Origin: JANMEX01 sp041751995 | GTDB lineage: Bacteria; Pseudomonadota; Alphaproteobacteria; Rhizobiales; Rhizobiaceae | Reading direction: 5' to 3' | NCBI GenBank assembly: GCA_041751995.1 | Contig: JBGSHY010000085.1 | Location: forward strand, 1 to 31,034 | Length of the DNA stretch: 31,034 bases | Shown here: positions 1 through 8,944 of the stretch, one piece after another | Layout: each line of letters opens with the position of its first letter | How positions within the stretch are numbered: position 1 is the stretch's first letter | The notes under the pieces: generated by a model | What the model was told of the DNA's origin: nothing | What the model saw: the letters and a program-made list of their open reading frames with translations, nothing else | Database searches by the model: none | Translations under genes and position numbers: made by a program

Positions 1-701
1 ATCAGCCCGGCATCCGCCATCCGCTGCAGCACCCGGTCGCGCGCTGCCCGTGCATTGTTGAGCTTGCGGTCGGGGCGGCGTGTTTCGGGCGACTGGGGAA
101 GGGCCACCAGCAGCGCGGATTCAGACAGTGTGAGCTTCCTGGGCTCCTTGCCATACCAAGCGAGCGAGGCGGCACGCACGCCTTCGATGTTGCCGCCATA
201 AGGCGCGAGTGTCAGGTAAAGCGAAAGGATTTCATCCTTGGAAAGCCGCCGCTCGATCTGCAGCGCCCGCGCCATTTGCCGCAGCTTGAAGGCGAGCGAC
301 CGTTCCTCGCGCGGCTCGATCAGCCGGGCGACCTGCATGGTGATCGTCGAGCCGCCGGAGACTATGCGCCCGTGCTGGAAGAACTGCAGAAGCGCCCGGC
401 CCATGGCCAGAGGATCGACGCCGCGATGCGCGTAAAACCGCCGATCCTCGTAGGCGACCAGCATCTTGACGAGGTCCTGATCGACGTTGGCCTTGTCCGC
501 CCTGAACCGCCAAAACCCGTCCGGCGTCGCAAACGCCCGCAGCAGCGCGCCATCACGGTCCACCATTTCCGTTGACAGCGCCAGTTTCTCTGGCAACGGC
601 GGAGGGTAGGCCTTTTCGAGCCGGTCGAGCGCAAACAGGCTGACACTGGCGGCAAGGACGAAGCCTGCCGCCAGATATCCCGCTTTGCGAGAGCGGTTCA
701 T
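1..701 (-). CDS. pbpC: Penicillin-binding protein 1C, N-terminal part (cut by window edge)
   Basis: I translated this frame by hand from the ATG at 701-699; it stays open to the left edge, giving about 233 residues. Residues about 8-25 form one N-terminal membrane anchor. A GT51 peptidoglycan glycosyltransferase domain follows, with the EDRRFYAHRGVDPLA motif around residue 85 (catalytic Glu85), GGSTITMQ near 116-123, and KDEILSLYLTLAPYGGNIEG around 155-174. The last motif, with no UvrB-like insert, fits the PBP1C class. The enzyme would polymerise glycan strands from lipid II in the periplasm; the transpeptidase domain lies outside the window. Its start shares one base with the stop of the alpha-2-macroglobulin gene (TAATG), so translation is probably coupled. 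PbpC next to a bacterial alpha-2-macroglobulin is a well-known arrangement. Confidence 0.93.
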   Translation of the reverse strand, partial: MNRSRKAGYLAAGFVLAASVSLFALDRLEKAYPPPLPEKLALSTEMVDRDGALLRAFATPDGFWRFRADKANVDQDLVKMLVAYEDRRFYAHRGVDPLAMGRALLQFFQHGRIVSGGSTITMQVARLIEPREERSLAFKLRQMARALQIERRLSKDEILSLYLTLAPYGGNIEGVRAASLAWYGKEPRKLTLSESALLVALPQSPETRRPDRKLNNARAARDRVLQRMADAGL

Positions 702-3700
702 TATTCGCCGGTCACGACCGACATGCGGCCGGTGGACGTGCGGGCCGAATAGCCCGGGCGATACATGTCCTCAACCGAAGCTGCAGGCAAAATGTAGGTG
801 CCGGGTGTCACCGCGCGGACCACATAGGCCAGGTTGAATGACCGTGCACCGGATGTCGACGGATTGAGCGCCGCGATGAACCGGTCGGTGCGGAATTCGG
901 TGTGCGCCACTTCCGTCTGGCCGAGCCAGCCGAAATTGACAAGCTCGGCGCTGCCCATCAGCCGCGGATTGTCGGCTTCAAGGCCAGCTGGCAGCAGGTC
1001 CGTAATCACCAGCCGCGACGGCCAGTTGTTTTCCTCAACCACATTCAGCACCACGACAAACCGGTCGTTCTGCCTGGCTTCGGTGACATTGGTCTCCGTG
1101 CCGTCGAGCGTGTAGTAGGCGCGGCTGATCTTGAAGCCTTGCCCGCCCGCCGGCAGCGGATCACGCGGCGCGGCGACGCTGGTAACGATGGCGAGCGCCG
1201 CGTCTTTGCCGGTGTTGGCCAGTTTCAACGAATTGGCCTCGAGTTCTTCACCGGTCATCGTCTTGGAGAACACGCCCTCATGCGGCGCGCCGTCAACGGT
1301 GAGGTTGATGGCGTTTGCGCCGTCCTTGATCGCGCGGGCGGCCATCAGCATCCAGGCGTCTTCCTGCGTCGAGGTATAGCGGGCTTTCAGGCGCAGCGAT
1401 GACACGTGATCGATCATCGCCGGGATCGACTGCGGCGCCGGCCGGGTTTCCGCCGCCAGCGCCAGCATCGCTGCATCATCGCGCAACGCCGAGCCATAGT
1501 CGCCGCGTGAAATGTCCGCCGGTTTGCCGGAAGTCGCCAAAATCAGCGCCGAAGCGAATGCCTCGTCCGCCTTGGCCTGGTCGCCGTAAAGCGCAAGCGC
1601 CGCGCCGAGATGAGCGCGGGCCATCGGGCTGCCGAAATTGTTCAACTGGCTTTCCGAATAATAGCGCAGGTCGGTGGCGGAAGCCCGCCGGTTGCGCGCC
1701 AGCACGTAGAGCGCATAGGCGATCTGGTTGCCTTGGCTGGCAATGTCCACATCGTAGGATAGCGCGTTCTGCAAATTGTCGAGCGCCAGCACCATGGCCG
1801 TTTCCGGCACGTCGAACTGCTGTTCGCGGGCGCGGGTCAGGAAATCCGTGACATAGGCATCAAGCCACAGATCGCCGGAGCCGGGGCCCCAGAGGCCAAA
1901 CGAACCAGCTGAAGCCTGATAGGAAAGGACGCGGGCGATGGCATCCTTGATGCGGTCCTTGACGAACGGATCATCCGGCATGCCGGAGGATTTGGTGAGT
2001 TCGCTGAGGTACAACAACGGCAGCGCGCGGCTGGTGGTCTGCTCGGCACAGCCATAGGGATAGCGGTCAAGCGTCATCAGCATCGCCGGGATGTCAAACG
2101 CACCGGAGCGCAGCACGGAGACCGTGACCGAGGCATTGCCAAGACGGCTGTCCGCCAAGAGTTCCTTGTCAACTATCAGCGCGCCGCCATTGGCCGCAAG
2201 CTGCAGTTCGCGGCGGGTGGTCACCGGCAGCACGCCGTGGCGGACGGGGATGTCCACCGCGTTTTCAACCGAAAGGCCGGATCCGTTGGAGATGCGCGCT
2301 GTCAGCGAGCCGGAACCGGCGTTGAGGGCGACGACCGTCGCCTTGACGTTGACGCGCTCGCCGGCCTTCAGGGTGACGGTCGAGGGAGCGTCATTGGCTG
2401 CAAGGTCAATGCCCCCAGCAGGGATCAGTTCGAGCTTGTATTCGCCCGCCGGGCCATCGGTGTTGGCGATGGCGATGTTCACCTCCGCCACATCATCGGG
2501 CGCCATGAATTTCGGCGCGCTGGCAATCACCACCAACGGATCGCGTATGATGACATCCTTGGTGACATGGCCGGTGCCGGTTGCGGTCCAGGCGACGGCG
2601 TTTACGCGCGCGGTGCCATTGAATTGCGGGATGTCGAAGGTAATCACCGCTTTGCCGTTCGCGTCCAGTTTCACCGGACCCGAGAAGAAGGCGATCAGCT
2701 TTTCGGTTGGAGCGCTGCCCTTGCTCGAGGCCGACGGCGCGTCGCCGCCGGTGCGCAGTTTGCCGAAGGCGCCGGATGAGCCGTCAATCAGCCGCCCGTA
2801 AATGTCGCGGATTTCAAGACCCATCATGCGCTGGCCGAAATACCATTCATCCGGATCGGCAGGCTGGTGGTTGGTGAGGTTGAGGATGCCGACATCGACA
2901 GCCGACACCATAACCCATGCAGCCTGATCAACGCCCGATCCCGCCACCGAAACCGGAATGGTCAGCGTCTGGCGCGGCTGCATTTTCTCCGGCGTTTCCA
3001 TGGTCACCGCAAGCTTGCGCTGGCGGGGATCAACGCCCATCCATTTGACGCCAAGCGAGCGCATCGGCATGCGTGTCTCAACGCTATCGCCGGGGCGGTA
3101 CATGGTGGCCGTCACATAGCCGCCCGCACCCCAGTCCGCGCCGACCGGAATGTCGATGGTCGCGCCTTCGGCAGGAACGGATGCTGTCTGTGTGGCGAGG
3201 AGTTTCTCCGAGCCGATGGTGATCAAAACTTCACCGGCAAAGCGCGGCGTGATCTTCAGCTTGGCCGTTTCGCCAGCCGCGTAGCTGGCCTTGTCGAGCG
3301 CGATTTCAAGCCCGTCAGGCGTTTCTGTCGAAGCGGATTCGACATACCAGCCGGCGTAGAAATCCGAACTGGTAATGGGGCCGTCTTCTTCGGGGCTCTC
3401 GACTTCGAGTCGGTAATGGCCCCACTCGACATTGGCCGAGATCGCGACTTCTTCGCCAGTCTTGGTCGAGATCGTGCCGTCGGCAACCTTGGTCGAGAAG
3501 TTGACCGCTTCGTAGCGCCAGGATGATCCGTCGCGATACCACTGGTAGTTCCGGTCGATCTTGACCAGCGTCCACTTCAGACCGTCAAGCGCAATCCGCT
3601 CGCCTTCCGCGCTGGCGCTGATGACCTTAAATGACGCGCTGGAATTTTCCGATGTCTGGCCATCGGCGAAATTCTGCTTGATGCCGATCATGTCGCCAAC

Positions 3701-6163
3701 CGGCGGTACTGCGATGTCGATGGACCGCTCAACCGCACGGCCGCCATTCTCGCGCATGCGGATGGTGACCTTCGCGGAATGGAGAAGATCGGAGCTTGGC
3801 GCGGCATCGAGCGACAGCGGTATGCTCGCTTTGCCCTCGGCGTCCAGCACCGGAAGGTCGGTCAGGTCAACTTTGGTCGGCGCTTCCGGATCTTCGTCAT
3901 TGTCGACATAGCCGAAATCATAGCCCTTGAACGCGTCCCAGGTGCGGATCGGCGTGAACACCATTTCACCTTCGAGCGTCAACCCTTCGGCGGGCGCGCC
4001 ATAGAGGTAGCGGCCAGCAACTTCGGCAGTTGCAGCGCCCTCGTCGTCAAACCCTTCCGAGGTCAGGTCAAATTCCGTCCGGTCCGGGATAAAGTCTTCG
4101 ACCAGCACCTGTTTCTCGGCGACTGGTGCGGCTTTCGGATCGGTGTGAATGCGGATAGCCCATGCGCCCTGCTGCGCATTGTCGGGTAGGACAAGATCAA
4201 TCGAATGCCCGCCGCCGTTTTCGCCGCTCGATACCAGGCTGCGCTCTTCAACGCCATCAGGGCGGACGAACACGAAGGTCAGCGGCAGGTTGGGAACGGC
4301 ATTTGCGGCGCTGTCACGCGCCAAAGCAGCGGCATGGATGGTCTCGCCGGGGCGGTAGACGCCGCGCTCGGTGTAGGCGTAAACGTCCAACGCACCGGGC
4401 GAGGGACGGCCAGTCACACCGCGGTCGGACAAGTCGAATCCCGCCTTCGCCATGTCCAGGAACACAAAGTCGCTGCCGCCCTTATCGGCGGTCAGAACGG
4501 CGGGAGCGAGGCTGTCGGTGCCGCGCGTGCGGCCCGGCTCAAACACCGCCTTCCCGCTGGCATCGGTGACGGCTTCGCCGAGCAGATCATTGTTCTTGGC
4601 CAAGAGTTTCAGCGAAACGCCTTCCATTGGCTTGGCGGTGCCAAGCGAACGGGCGAACACGGTGAGACCATCGACACCGGCAAAAGTCGAAAGGCCGATG
4701 TCGGAAACGACAAACCATTGCGTCGCCTTGGCATCCCATTCCTCGGCGCGGCTGCCCGGCGCAACGGCGGTCATCACGTAGACCCCCGGCTTGCGGTTTG
4801 GCAGCGCTTCGTCAACAGGGAAGGAGGTGATGGTTTCCTTGTTCAGCTCCATTTCGAGCGACATCGAACCAGTCCACACCGGCTCGCCGATTTCGCTCTT
4901 CACGCGCTCGATGCCGTAGCTGTCGAGCTGCGTCAGGAACTGCGAGCCGTAGAGGAGGGCGGGCAACGAGCGGTCGTTGACGCGATAGAGCGAAAGGTCG
5001 GCGCTCGTCAGATTGACTGCCGTCACCGGAATGCCACGCCGCGCCGCGCCCGGCAGCACATAGGCTTCGCCGTTGAAGCGGAGATAGGCGTCGCGGTCAC
5101 GCACGAAAACCGACAGCGTCACCGGGCTTTCGATCACTTCATCAACCACGGACGGCAGCCCCTGCCGCACTGTCACCTTGTAGCGTTTGCCGTATTCCAA
5201 ACCGTCGGCGCAAATCTGCTGGTTTTCCTTGCTGACCGATTTCGGCGCCTTGTCGTCAATCAGCAGGAAAGAGGCGAAGTCTGCTTCGGCCAAAGTCTCG
5301 GAGAACTGGACGCAAATGCGCGGCGTTTCGGAGGCTGTATCGACAGAGTGCTCCAGCACACGGAAACCCTTGCGCGACCGCAGATCCCTGTAGGCAGCTT
5401 CGACCGTCTTGTTGGCCGAAAGCTCAAGGCTCGTCTTGTAGGCAGTCAGGGCCGCGCGCGAGTCCCCGCGGCGGTCAAGCGATTCAGCCAAGGCCACCAG
5501 GGCATCCGCGCGGGACGAGGTTGTACGGGAAGTCAGATAGGCGTTGAGCGCCGCCGAAGTTGCCGCCTGCTGCAGGAAATAGCTTTCATTGTCATTCGGC
5601 TTGGTCTGCGCTGCAGCCCGGGAAAGCTTTGTCCACAGCACCGAATCTTCAGGTGAAAGCGAAACGGCAATGCCATAGGTCTGGTAGGCTGCGCGCGGAT
5701 CACCCGTTTGCATCGCCGTATCAGCGGCAAGGATCATTGCATCAAGGCTCTGCTGCGGCGACTTGGGCGCGGCGGCAACCAGATTGTTGCGGTAGGTCAG
5801 CGCCTCGCCATCCCACGCGCCGGTGAATGTCAGCGCATTTGGCGCACCGATTTCCGGTTCGCTTGAAACCGTGATCACCTTGCCGGCGACGGAACCTGAA
5901 AATTTCTCCAGCTTGCCCTGATCGGTTTTCAGGAAGCACCAGGAAGCCTTCTTGTTGTAGGTAAAGGCCTTGCACCGCCGGTCATCAAGACAGATGGTCG
6001 AACACTGGTCGAGCGTGACATTCTGCTCGGTCCGTAGGTCAAATCCGAAGTAGTCGCCGTTTTCGGTGAGTTCAATCCGTCGTGATTGGTCAGCCGCGCT
6101 GGCGGCTCCGGTCAGGCCGGCAATTAGGACGAGAGAAGAGAAAATTCGGGCGAAAAACAACAT
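701..6163 (-). CDS. Bacterial alpha-2-macroglobulin family protein with N-terminal PAN/Apple domain
   Basis: An 1820-residue protein, longer than E. coli YfhM (about 1650). Residues 1-23 are a signal peptide ending in ASA before AD. There is no lipobox cysteine, so it should be a soluble periplasmic protein rather than a lipoprotein. Residues about 28-100 look like a PAN/Apple module (Cys54, Cys58, Cys64, Cys76). Residues about 125-250 are helical and TPR-like. The rest is a run of macroglobulin domains. The thioester motif GCAEQ is intact (Cys1372 to Gln1375) and is followed by the alpha-helical thioester domain. The family traps proteases: cleavage of a bait region exposes the thioester, which then links covalently to the protease. 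Coupling to pbpC suggests defence of a damaged envelope. The start has a good ribosome site, GGGAGGT, 6 bases upstream. YfhM-type is the family; the gene symbol is left blank because the architecture differs. Confidence 0.93.
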   Translation of the reverse strand: MLFFARIFSSLVLIAGLTGAASAADQSRRIELTENGDYFGFDLRTEQNVTLDQCSTICLDDRRCKAFTYNKKASWCFLKTDQGKLEKFSGSVAGKVITVSSEPEIGAPNALTFTGAWDGEALTYRNNLVAAAPKSPQQSLDAMILAADTAMQTGDPRAAYQTYGIAVSLSPEDSVLWTKLSRAAAQTKPNDNESYFLQQAATSAALNAYLTSRTTSSRADALVALAESLDRRGDSRAALTAYKTSLELSANKTVEAAYRDLRSRKGFRVLEHSVDTASETPRICVQFSETLAEADFASFLLIDDKAPKSVSKENQQICADGLEYGKRYKVTVRQGLPSVVDEVIESPVTLSVFVRDRDAYLRFNGEAYVLPGAARRGIPVTAVNLTSADLSLYRVNDRSLPALLYGSQFLTQLDSYGIERVKSEIGEPVWTGSMSLEMELNKETITSFPVDEALPNRKPGVYVMTAVAPGSRAEEWDAKATQWFVVSDIGLSTFAGVDGLTVFARSLGTAKPMEGVSLKLLAKNNDLLGEAVTDASGKAVFEPGRTRGTDSLAPAVLTADKGGSDFVFLDMAKAGFDLSDRGVTGRPSPGALDVYAYTERGVYRPGETIHAAALARDSAANAVPNLPLTFVFVRPDGVEERSLVSSGENGGGHSIDLVLPDNAQQGAWAIRIHTDPKAAPVAEKQVLVEDFIPDRTEFDLTSEGFDDEGAATAEVAGRYLYGAPAEGLTLEGEMVFTPIRTWDAFKGYDFGYVDNDEDPEAPTKVDLTDLPVLDAEGKASIPLSLDAAPSSDLLHSAKVTIRMRENGGRAVERSIDIAVPPVGDMIGIKQNFADGQTSENSSASFKVISASAEGERIALDGLKWTLVKIDRNYQWYRDGSSWRYEAVNFSTKVADGTISTKTGEEVAISANVEWGHYRLEVESPEEDGPITSSDFYAGWYVESASTETPDGLEIALDKASYAAGETAKLKITPRFAGEVLITIGSEKLLATQTASVPAEGATIDIPVGADWGAGGYVTATMYRPGDSVETRMPMRSLGVKWMGVDPRQRKLAVTMETPEKMQPRQTLTIPVSVAGSGVDQAAWVMVSAVDVGILNLTNHQPADPDEWYFGQRMMGLEIRDIYGRLIDGSSGAFGKLRTGGDAPSASSKGSAPTEKLIAFFSGPVKLDANGKAVITFDIPQFNGTARVNAVAWTATGTGHVTKDVIIRDPLVVIASAPKFMAPDDVAEVNIAIANTDGPAGEYKLELIPAGGIDLAANDAPSTVTLKAGERVNVKATVVALNAGSGSLTARISNGSGLSVENAVDIPVRHGVLPVTTRRELQLAANGGALIVDKELLADSRLGNASVTVSVLRSGAFDIPAMLMTLDRYPYGCAEQTTSRALPLLYLSELTKSSGMPDDPFVKDRIKDAIARVLSYQASAGSFGLWGPGSGDLWLDAYVTDFLTRAREQQFDVPETAMVLALDNLQNALSYDVDIASQGNQIAYALYVLARNRRASATDLRYYSESQLNNFGSPMARAHLGAALALYGDQAKADEAFASALILATSGKPADISRGDYGSALRDDAAMLALAAETRPAPQSIPAMIDHVSSLRLKARYTSTQEDAWMLMAARAIKDGANAINLTVDGAPHEGVFSKTMTGEELEANSLKLANTGKDAALAIVTSVAAPRDPLPAGGQGFKISRAYYTLDGTETNVTEARQNDRFVVVLNVVEENNWPSRLVITDLLPAGLEADNPRLMGSAELVNFGWLGQTEVAHTEFRTDRFIAALNPSTSGARSFNLAYVVRAVTPGTYILPAASVEDMYRPGYSARTSTGRMSVVTGE

Positions 6164-6198
6164 CGGTGACCTCCCAGTCAGCCGCGCCCCTTCGCGTT

Positions 6199-6228
6199 AT
6201 TTTTCAATCCGGGCGCGCAGGAAGTCAA
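6199..6228 (-). promoter_or_regulatory. Possible sigma70-like promoter for the macroglobulin/pbpC pair
   Basis: Read on the minus strand, TTGACT (6228-6223) is followed after 18 bases by AAAAAT (6204-6199), about 35 bases upstream of the macroglobulin ATG. The -35 box matches 5 of 6 consensus bases and the -10 box 4 of 6. This is by eye only; no score was computed. Confidence 0.3.
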
Positions 6229-6239
6229 TCATGCTTTTT

Positions 6240-6276
6240 GCGGCAGGTATATGACGGAAAGCCACAGACCTGCCGC
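6240..6276 (-). terminator. 9-bp perfect inverted repeat downstream of the lysine-pathway reductase gene
   Basis: GCGGCAGGT (6240-6248) and ACCTGCCGC (6268-6276) are perfectly complementary around a 19-base loop. The repeat lies 16 bases after the stop of the gene ending at 6292. It is well placed to end that transcript, but on the minus strand it is followed by AAAAAG rather than a T-tract. It is therefore not a canonical intrinsic terminator, and could be a protein-binding site or an RNA-stabilising hairpin. Confidence 0.4.
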
Positions 6277-6291
6277 GAAGTCACAAATATC

Positions 6292-7347
6292 TTAAGCGTA
6301 CAGCCGCCCGGTCTTGGTTGCCAAAAACGCGTCCAGTGAAATGTCTTCCTGCTTGAGGAAGCCTTGTTTCAGCAGCGTGCCGTCGCGGACCATTTCAATG
6401 ACGGCGACGACCGAGGCCGACGTCGTCCAGGCAATGGCGGTGCGGCTCTTTCCGGCGATATTGATCGGCTTGTACGCGCGCACGAATTCCCGGCGCAGAA
6501 GCTGGCCGTTGATGTCGCCTTCCGCCGCCACGTGAATGTAAACAACATCGTCATCGACCGGCGGCTTGGCATGCGTCAGTATCTTGCCGGCCTGTTCGCG
6601 GTGGTCGCGCATCAGGAGTTCGTGGAAGAAGAAATTCATCAATTCCATGTGGCCGGGATAACGCATCGTCTTGTAGTCGATGTTGTCCACCTTGCCCAAA
6701 TAGGTCTCGCACATGGTGCCAAGCCCGCCAGACGTGGTGAAGGCTTCCAGTTTCATGCCGTCGATATAGATCGTTTCGATCCATTCCATGGCGGAGACGA
6801 GTTTGCGAACGCCGCCTTCGACCACTTCGCAGTCATTGAGATACTCGTTGACCACGCCTTCGGGCGACCAGTTGAACGCGTAGCCGAGGTGTCCGGTAGG
6901 GTTCTGCGGCAGTGCGCCGACGCGCATGCGGATGGAGCGGCAATGGTCGAACAGCGCAATTTTCGACGCGCCGACAATACCGACGAACCCCGGCGCCAGG
7001 CCGCACTGCGGCGCCATCAGGCCCTTGGAGGATTTTGCCAGTTCCCGGATGTGGTTGGTTGTCGGCACGTCTTCGGTGAGGTCGAAATAGTGGATGCCCG
7101 CATTGTGCGCCGCGTCCGCCACGCCGATGTTCAGATGATAGGGCAGGCAAGACAGCACCGCGTCCACCTTCGAAAACGCCACGCCAAGATCACCTTGCGA
7201 CGATGTGTCGAGAATGGCGACCGGGTAGCTGCCCGGGCTGAGCGGCATGCGAAGGTCATAGCCTTGCACCTCAAACCCGCTGTCCTGCAGCAATTGCGCG
7301 GCAAGGCTTCCAACCTTGCCAAGGCCGAGCACGGCGATCTTTTTCAT
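6292..7347 (-). CDS. Saccharopine dehydrogenase family oxidoreductase (lysine 6-dehydrogenase or saccharopine dehydrogenase)
   Basis: A 351-residue cytoplasmic NAD(P)-dependent enzyme. The Rossmann motif GLGKVG is at residues 8-13, followed by the family's second domain with APGFVGIVG and the conserved TTSGGLGTM and YKTMRYPGH segments. It lies directly after an ALDH7-type semialdehyde dehydrogenase in a cluster with gcdH, which points to conversion of lysine (or saccharopine) to aminoadipate semialdehyde. Two readings are open. As a saccharopine dehydrogenase it would need a lysine-ketoglutarate reductase, and none is in the window. As a lysine 6-dehydrogenase it would act on lysine directly; its length and segment order resemble my recollection of the Geobacillus enzyme. 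I slightly favour lysine 6-dehydrogenase, by inference. The start is ATG at 7347. Confidence 0.85.
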   Translation of the reverse strand: MKKIAVLGLGKVGSLAAQLLQDSGFEVQGYDLRMPLSPGSYPVAILDTSSQGDLGVAFSKVDAVLSCLPYHLNIGVADAAHNAGIHYFDLTEDVPTTNHIRELAKSSKGLMAPQCGLAPGFVGIVGASKIALFDHCRSIRMRVGALPQNPTGHLGYAFNWSPEGVVNEYLNDCEVVEGGVRKLVSAMEWIETIYIDGMKLEAFTTSGGLGTMCETYLGKVDNIDYKTMRYPGHMELMNFFFHELLMRDHREQAGKILTHAKPPVDDDVVYIHVAAEGDINGQLLRREFVRAYKPINIAGKSRTAIAWTTSASVVAVIEMVRDGTLLKQGFLKQEDISLDAFLATKTGRLYA

Positions 7348-7370
7348 GGTTCTCTCCCGAACTTTTTGCT

Positions 7371-7424
7371 GCCCCTCATCCGGCCCTTCGGGCCACCTTT
7401 TCCCCGCAAGCGGGGCGAAGGGAA
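7371..7424. repeat. RIME-like rhizobial intergenic palindromic element
   Basis: Two adjacent hairpins fill the gap between the semialdehyde dehydrogenase and the reductase gene. The first is GGCCC-TTC-GGGCC (7382-7394). The second is CCCCGC-AA-GCGGGG (7402-7415), flanked by CCTT and AAGG that extend the pairing. The wording CCCTCATCCGGC...CACCTT...CCCCGCAAGCGGGG closely resembles the RIME1 mosaic elements described in rhizobia and relatives, as I remember them. It supports a Rhizobiales host. Transcribed inside the operon, it could act as an mRNA-stability or partial-termination element. Confidence 0.75.
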
Positions 7425-7428
7425 GAGG

Positions 7429-8931
7429 TCAAATGTCGAACTTGATGCCCTGCGCCAAAGGCAGGTTGCGTGAATAGTTGATGGTGTTGGTCTGGCGGCG
7501 CATGTAGGCGCGCCAAGCGTCCGAGCCTGACTCGCGTCCGCCGCCGGTTTCCTTTTCGCCGCCGAACGCACCGCCGATTTCAGCGCCGGACGGGCCGATG
7601 TTGACATTGGCGATACCGCAATCCGAACCGCCTGCAGACAGGAATTCTTCGGTTTCGCGCACGTCCGTAGAGAAGATGCACGATGACAGGCCTTGCGGCA
7701 CTTCGTTCTGCATTTCAATGGCTTGGCGCAATGTCTTGTAGGTCATCACGTAAAGGATCGGTGCGAATGTTTCCTTGTGGACGATGGCTGTCTGCTTCGG
7801 CATTTCAACGATCGCCGGGTGGACATAGGCCGCCTTGCCAAACGTGTTGTGCAGCGCGCGGTCGCCGCCATGCACCTTGCCGCCGTCAGCCTTGGCAGCG
7901 GAGATTGCCTTCTGCATCGCGTTAAAAGCGTCCATGTCGATCAGCGGGCCGACCAGCGTGCCGGTCTCAAGCGGATCGCCAATCGGCAGGCCGGCATAGG
8001 CCTTCGCCAGCCGGTCGACCAGCAAGTCCTTGACGTCTTCGTGGACGATAAGGCGGCGCAGCGATGTGCAGCGCTGGCCGGCGGTGCCGACCGCCGAGAA
8101 CACGATGGCGCGCAGCGCCATTTCAAGATCGGCCGACGGCGCGACGATCATCGCATTGTTGCCGCCAAGCTCCAGAATGCTCTTGCCGAAACGCTCGGCG
8201 ACAGCAACCGAAACCGCATGGCCCATCCGTGTCGAGCCGGTGGCCGAGACGATGGCGACATCATGGCTTTTGGTGATGACTTCGCCAGCCTCCCGCTCGC
8301 CGATGACGATCTGGATCAGGCCTTCCGGCGCCTGATCGCCGAAGCGGGCGACCGCACGGTCGCAGATCTTCTGCACGGCAATGGCGCAAAGCGGGGTCTT
8401 TTCCGAAGGCTTCCAAAGCACCGGATCGCCGCACACCAGCGCCAGCGCCGCATTCCATGCCCACGGCGCAACCGGGAAGTTGAACGCGGTGATGATGCCG
8501 CACACACCCATCGGATGCCAAGTCTCGCGCATCGAGTGGCCGGGGCGCTCGGAGGCAATGGTCAGGCCGTAAAGTTGACGGGACAGACCGACTGCGAAAT
8601 CGCAGATGTCGATCATTTCCTGAACTTCGCCAAGCCCTTCCTGATAAATCTTGCCGCATTCAAGCGTCACGAGGCGCCCGAGTGTTTCCTTTTCCTTGCG
8701 CAGTTCCTCGCCCAACAGGCGCACCAGTTCGCCGCGGCGCGGAGCAGGAACATTTTTCCACACATGAAACGCCTCGACCGCCTTCGCGATCTTGGCTTCC
8801 ACCTGGGCCACGCTTTCGGTCTTCAGATGCGCAATGACGCTGCCGTCCACCGGTGTGGTCACTTCGAGGGTGCCGCCGGAAATTTCTGCAACAGTCAGGC
8901 CGCAAGCGGCCAGAATAGGTGAGTGGCTCAT
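7429..8931 (-). CDS. amaB: L-aminoadipate-semialdehyde (piperidine-6-carboxylate) dehydrogenase, ALDH7 family
   Basis: A 500-residue NAD-dependent aldehyde dehydrogenase of normal family length. The fold's motifs are all present: TAFNFPVAPWAWN in the cofactor and oxyanion region, ELGGNNA with catalytic Glu254, and GQRCTSLRRL with nucleophile Cys288. The GQRCT-S-RRL form and the FGGEKETGGGRESGSDAW segment near the C-terminus are typical of the ALDH7A1/antiquitin branch, which oxidises 2-aminoadipate 6-semialdehyde to 2-aminoadipate. It starts 14 bases after the stop of the E1 gene, with GGGAG 6 bases before the ATG, so the two are co-transcribed. The neighbours (reductase and gcdH) agree with lysine breakdown. 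The symbol follows the pseudomonad name for this activity. Confidence 0.87.
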   Translation of the reverse strand: MSHSPILAACGLTVAEISGGTLEVTTPVDGSVIAHLKTESVAQVEAKIAKAVEAFHVWKNVPAPRRGELVRLLGEELRKEKETLGRLVTLECGKIYQEGLGEVQEMIDICDFAVGLSRQLYGLTIASERPGHSMRETWHPMGVCGIITAFNFPVAPWAWNAALALVCGDPVLWKPSEKTPLCAIAVQKICDRAVARFGDQAPEGLIQIVIGEREAGEVITKSHDVAIVSATGSTRMGHAVSVAVAERFGKSILELGGNNAMIVAPSADLEMALRAIVFSAVGTAGQRCTSLRRLIVHEDVKDLLVDRLAKAYAGLPIGDPLETGTLVGPLIDMDAFNAMQKAISAAKADGGKVHGGDRALHNTFGKAAYVHPAIVEMPKQTAIVHKETFAPILYVMTYKTLRQAIEMQNEVPQGLSSCIFSTDVRETEEFLSAGGSDCGIANVNIGPSGAEIGGAFGGEKETGGGRESGSDAWRAYMRRQTNTINYSRNLPLAQGIKFDI

Positions 8932-8944
8932 ATCAGTCTCCCGT

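Noticed and set aside
4205..5656. Long plus-strand open frame opposite the macroglobulin gene
   Set aside because: Its translation shows no domain and is rich in Arg, His and Gly. It lies wholly antisense to a gene with clear motifs, as expected of a shadow frame in GC-rich DNA.
6364..8922. Long plus-strand open frames opposite the lysine-pathway reductase and semialdehyde dehydrogenase genes
   Set aside because: They are antisense to well-supported genes, and their compositions look like reverse-strand shadows without motifs.
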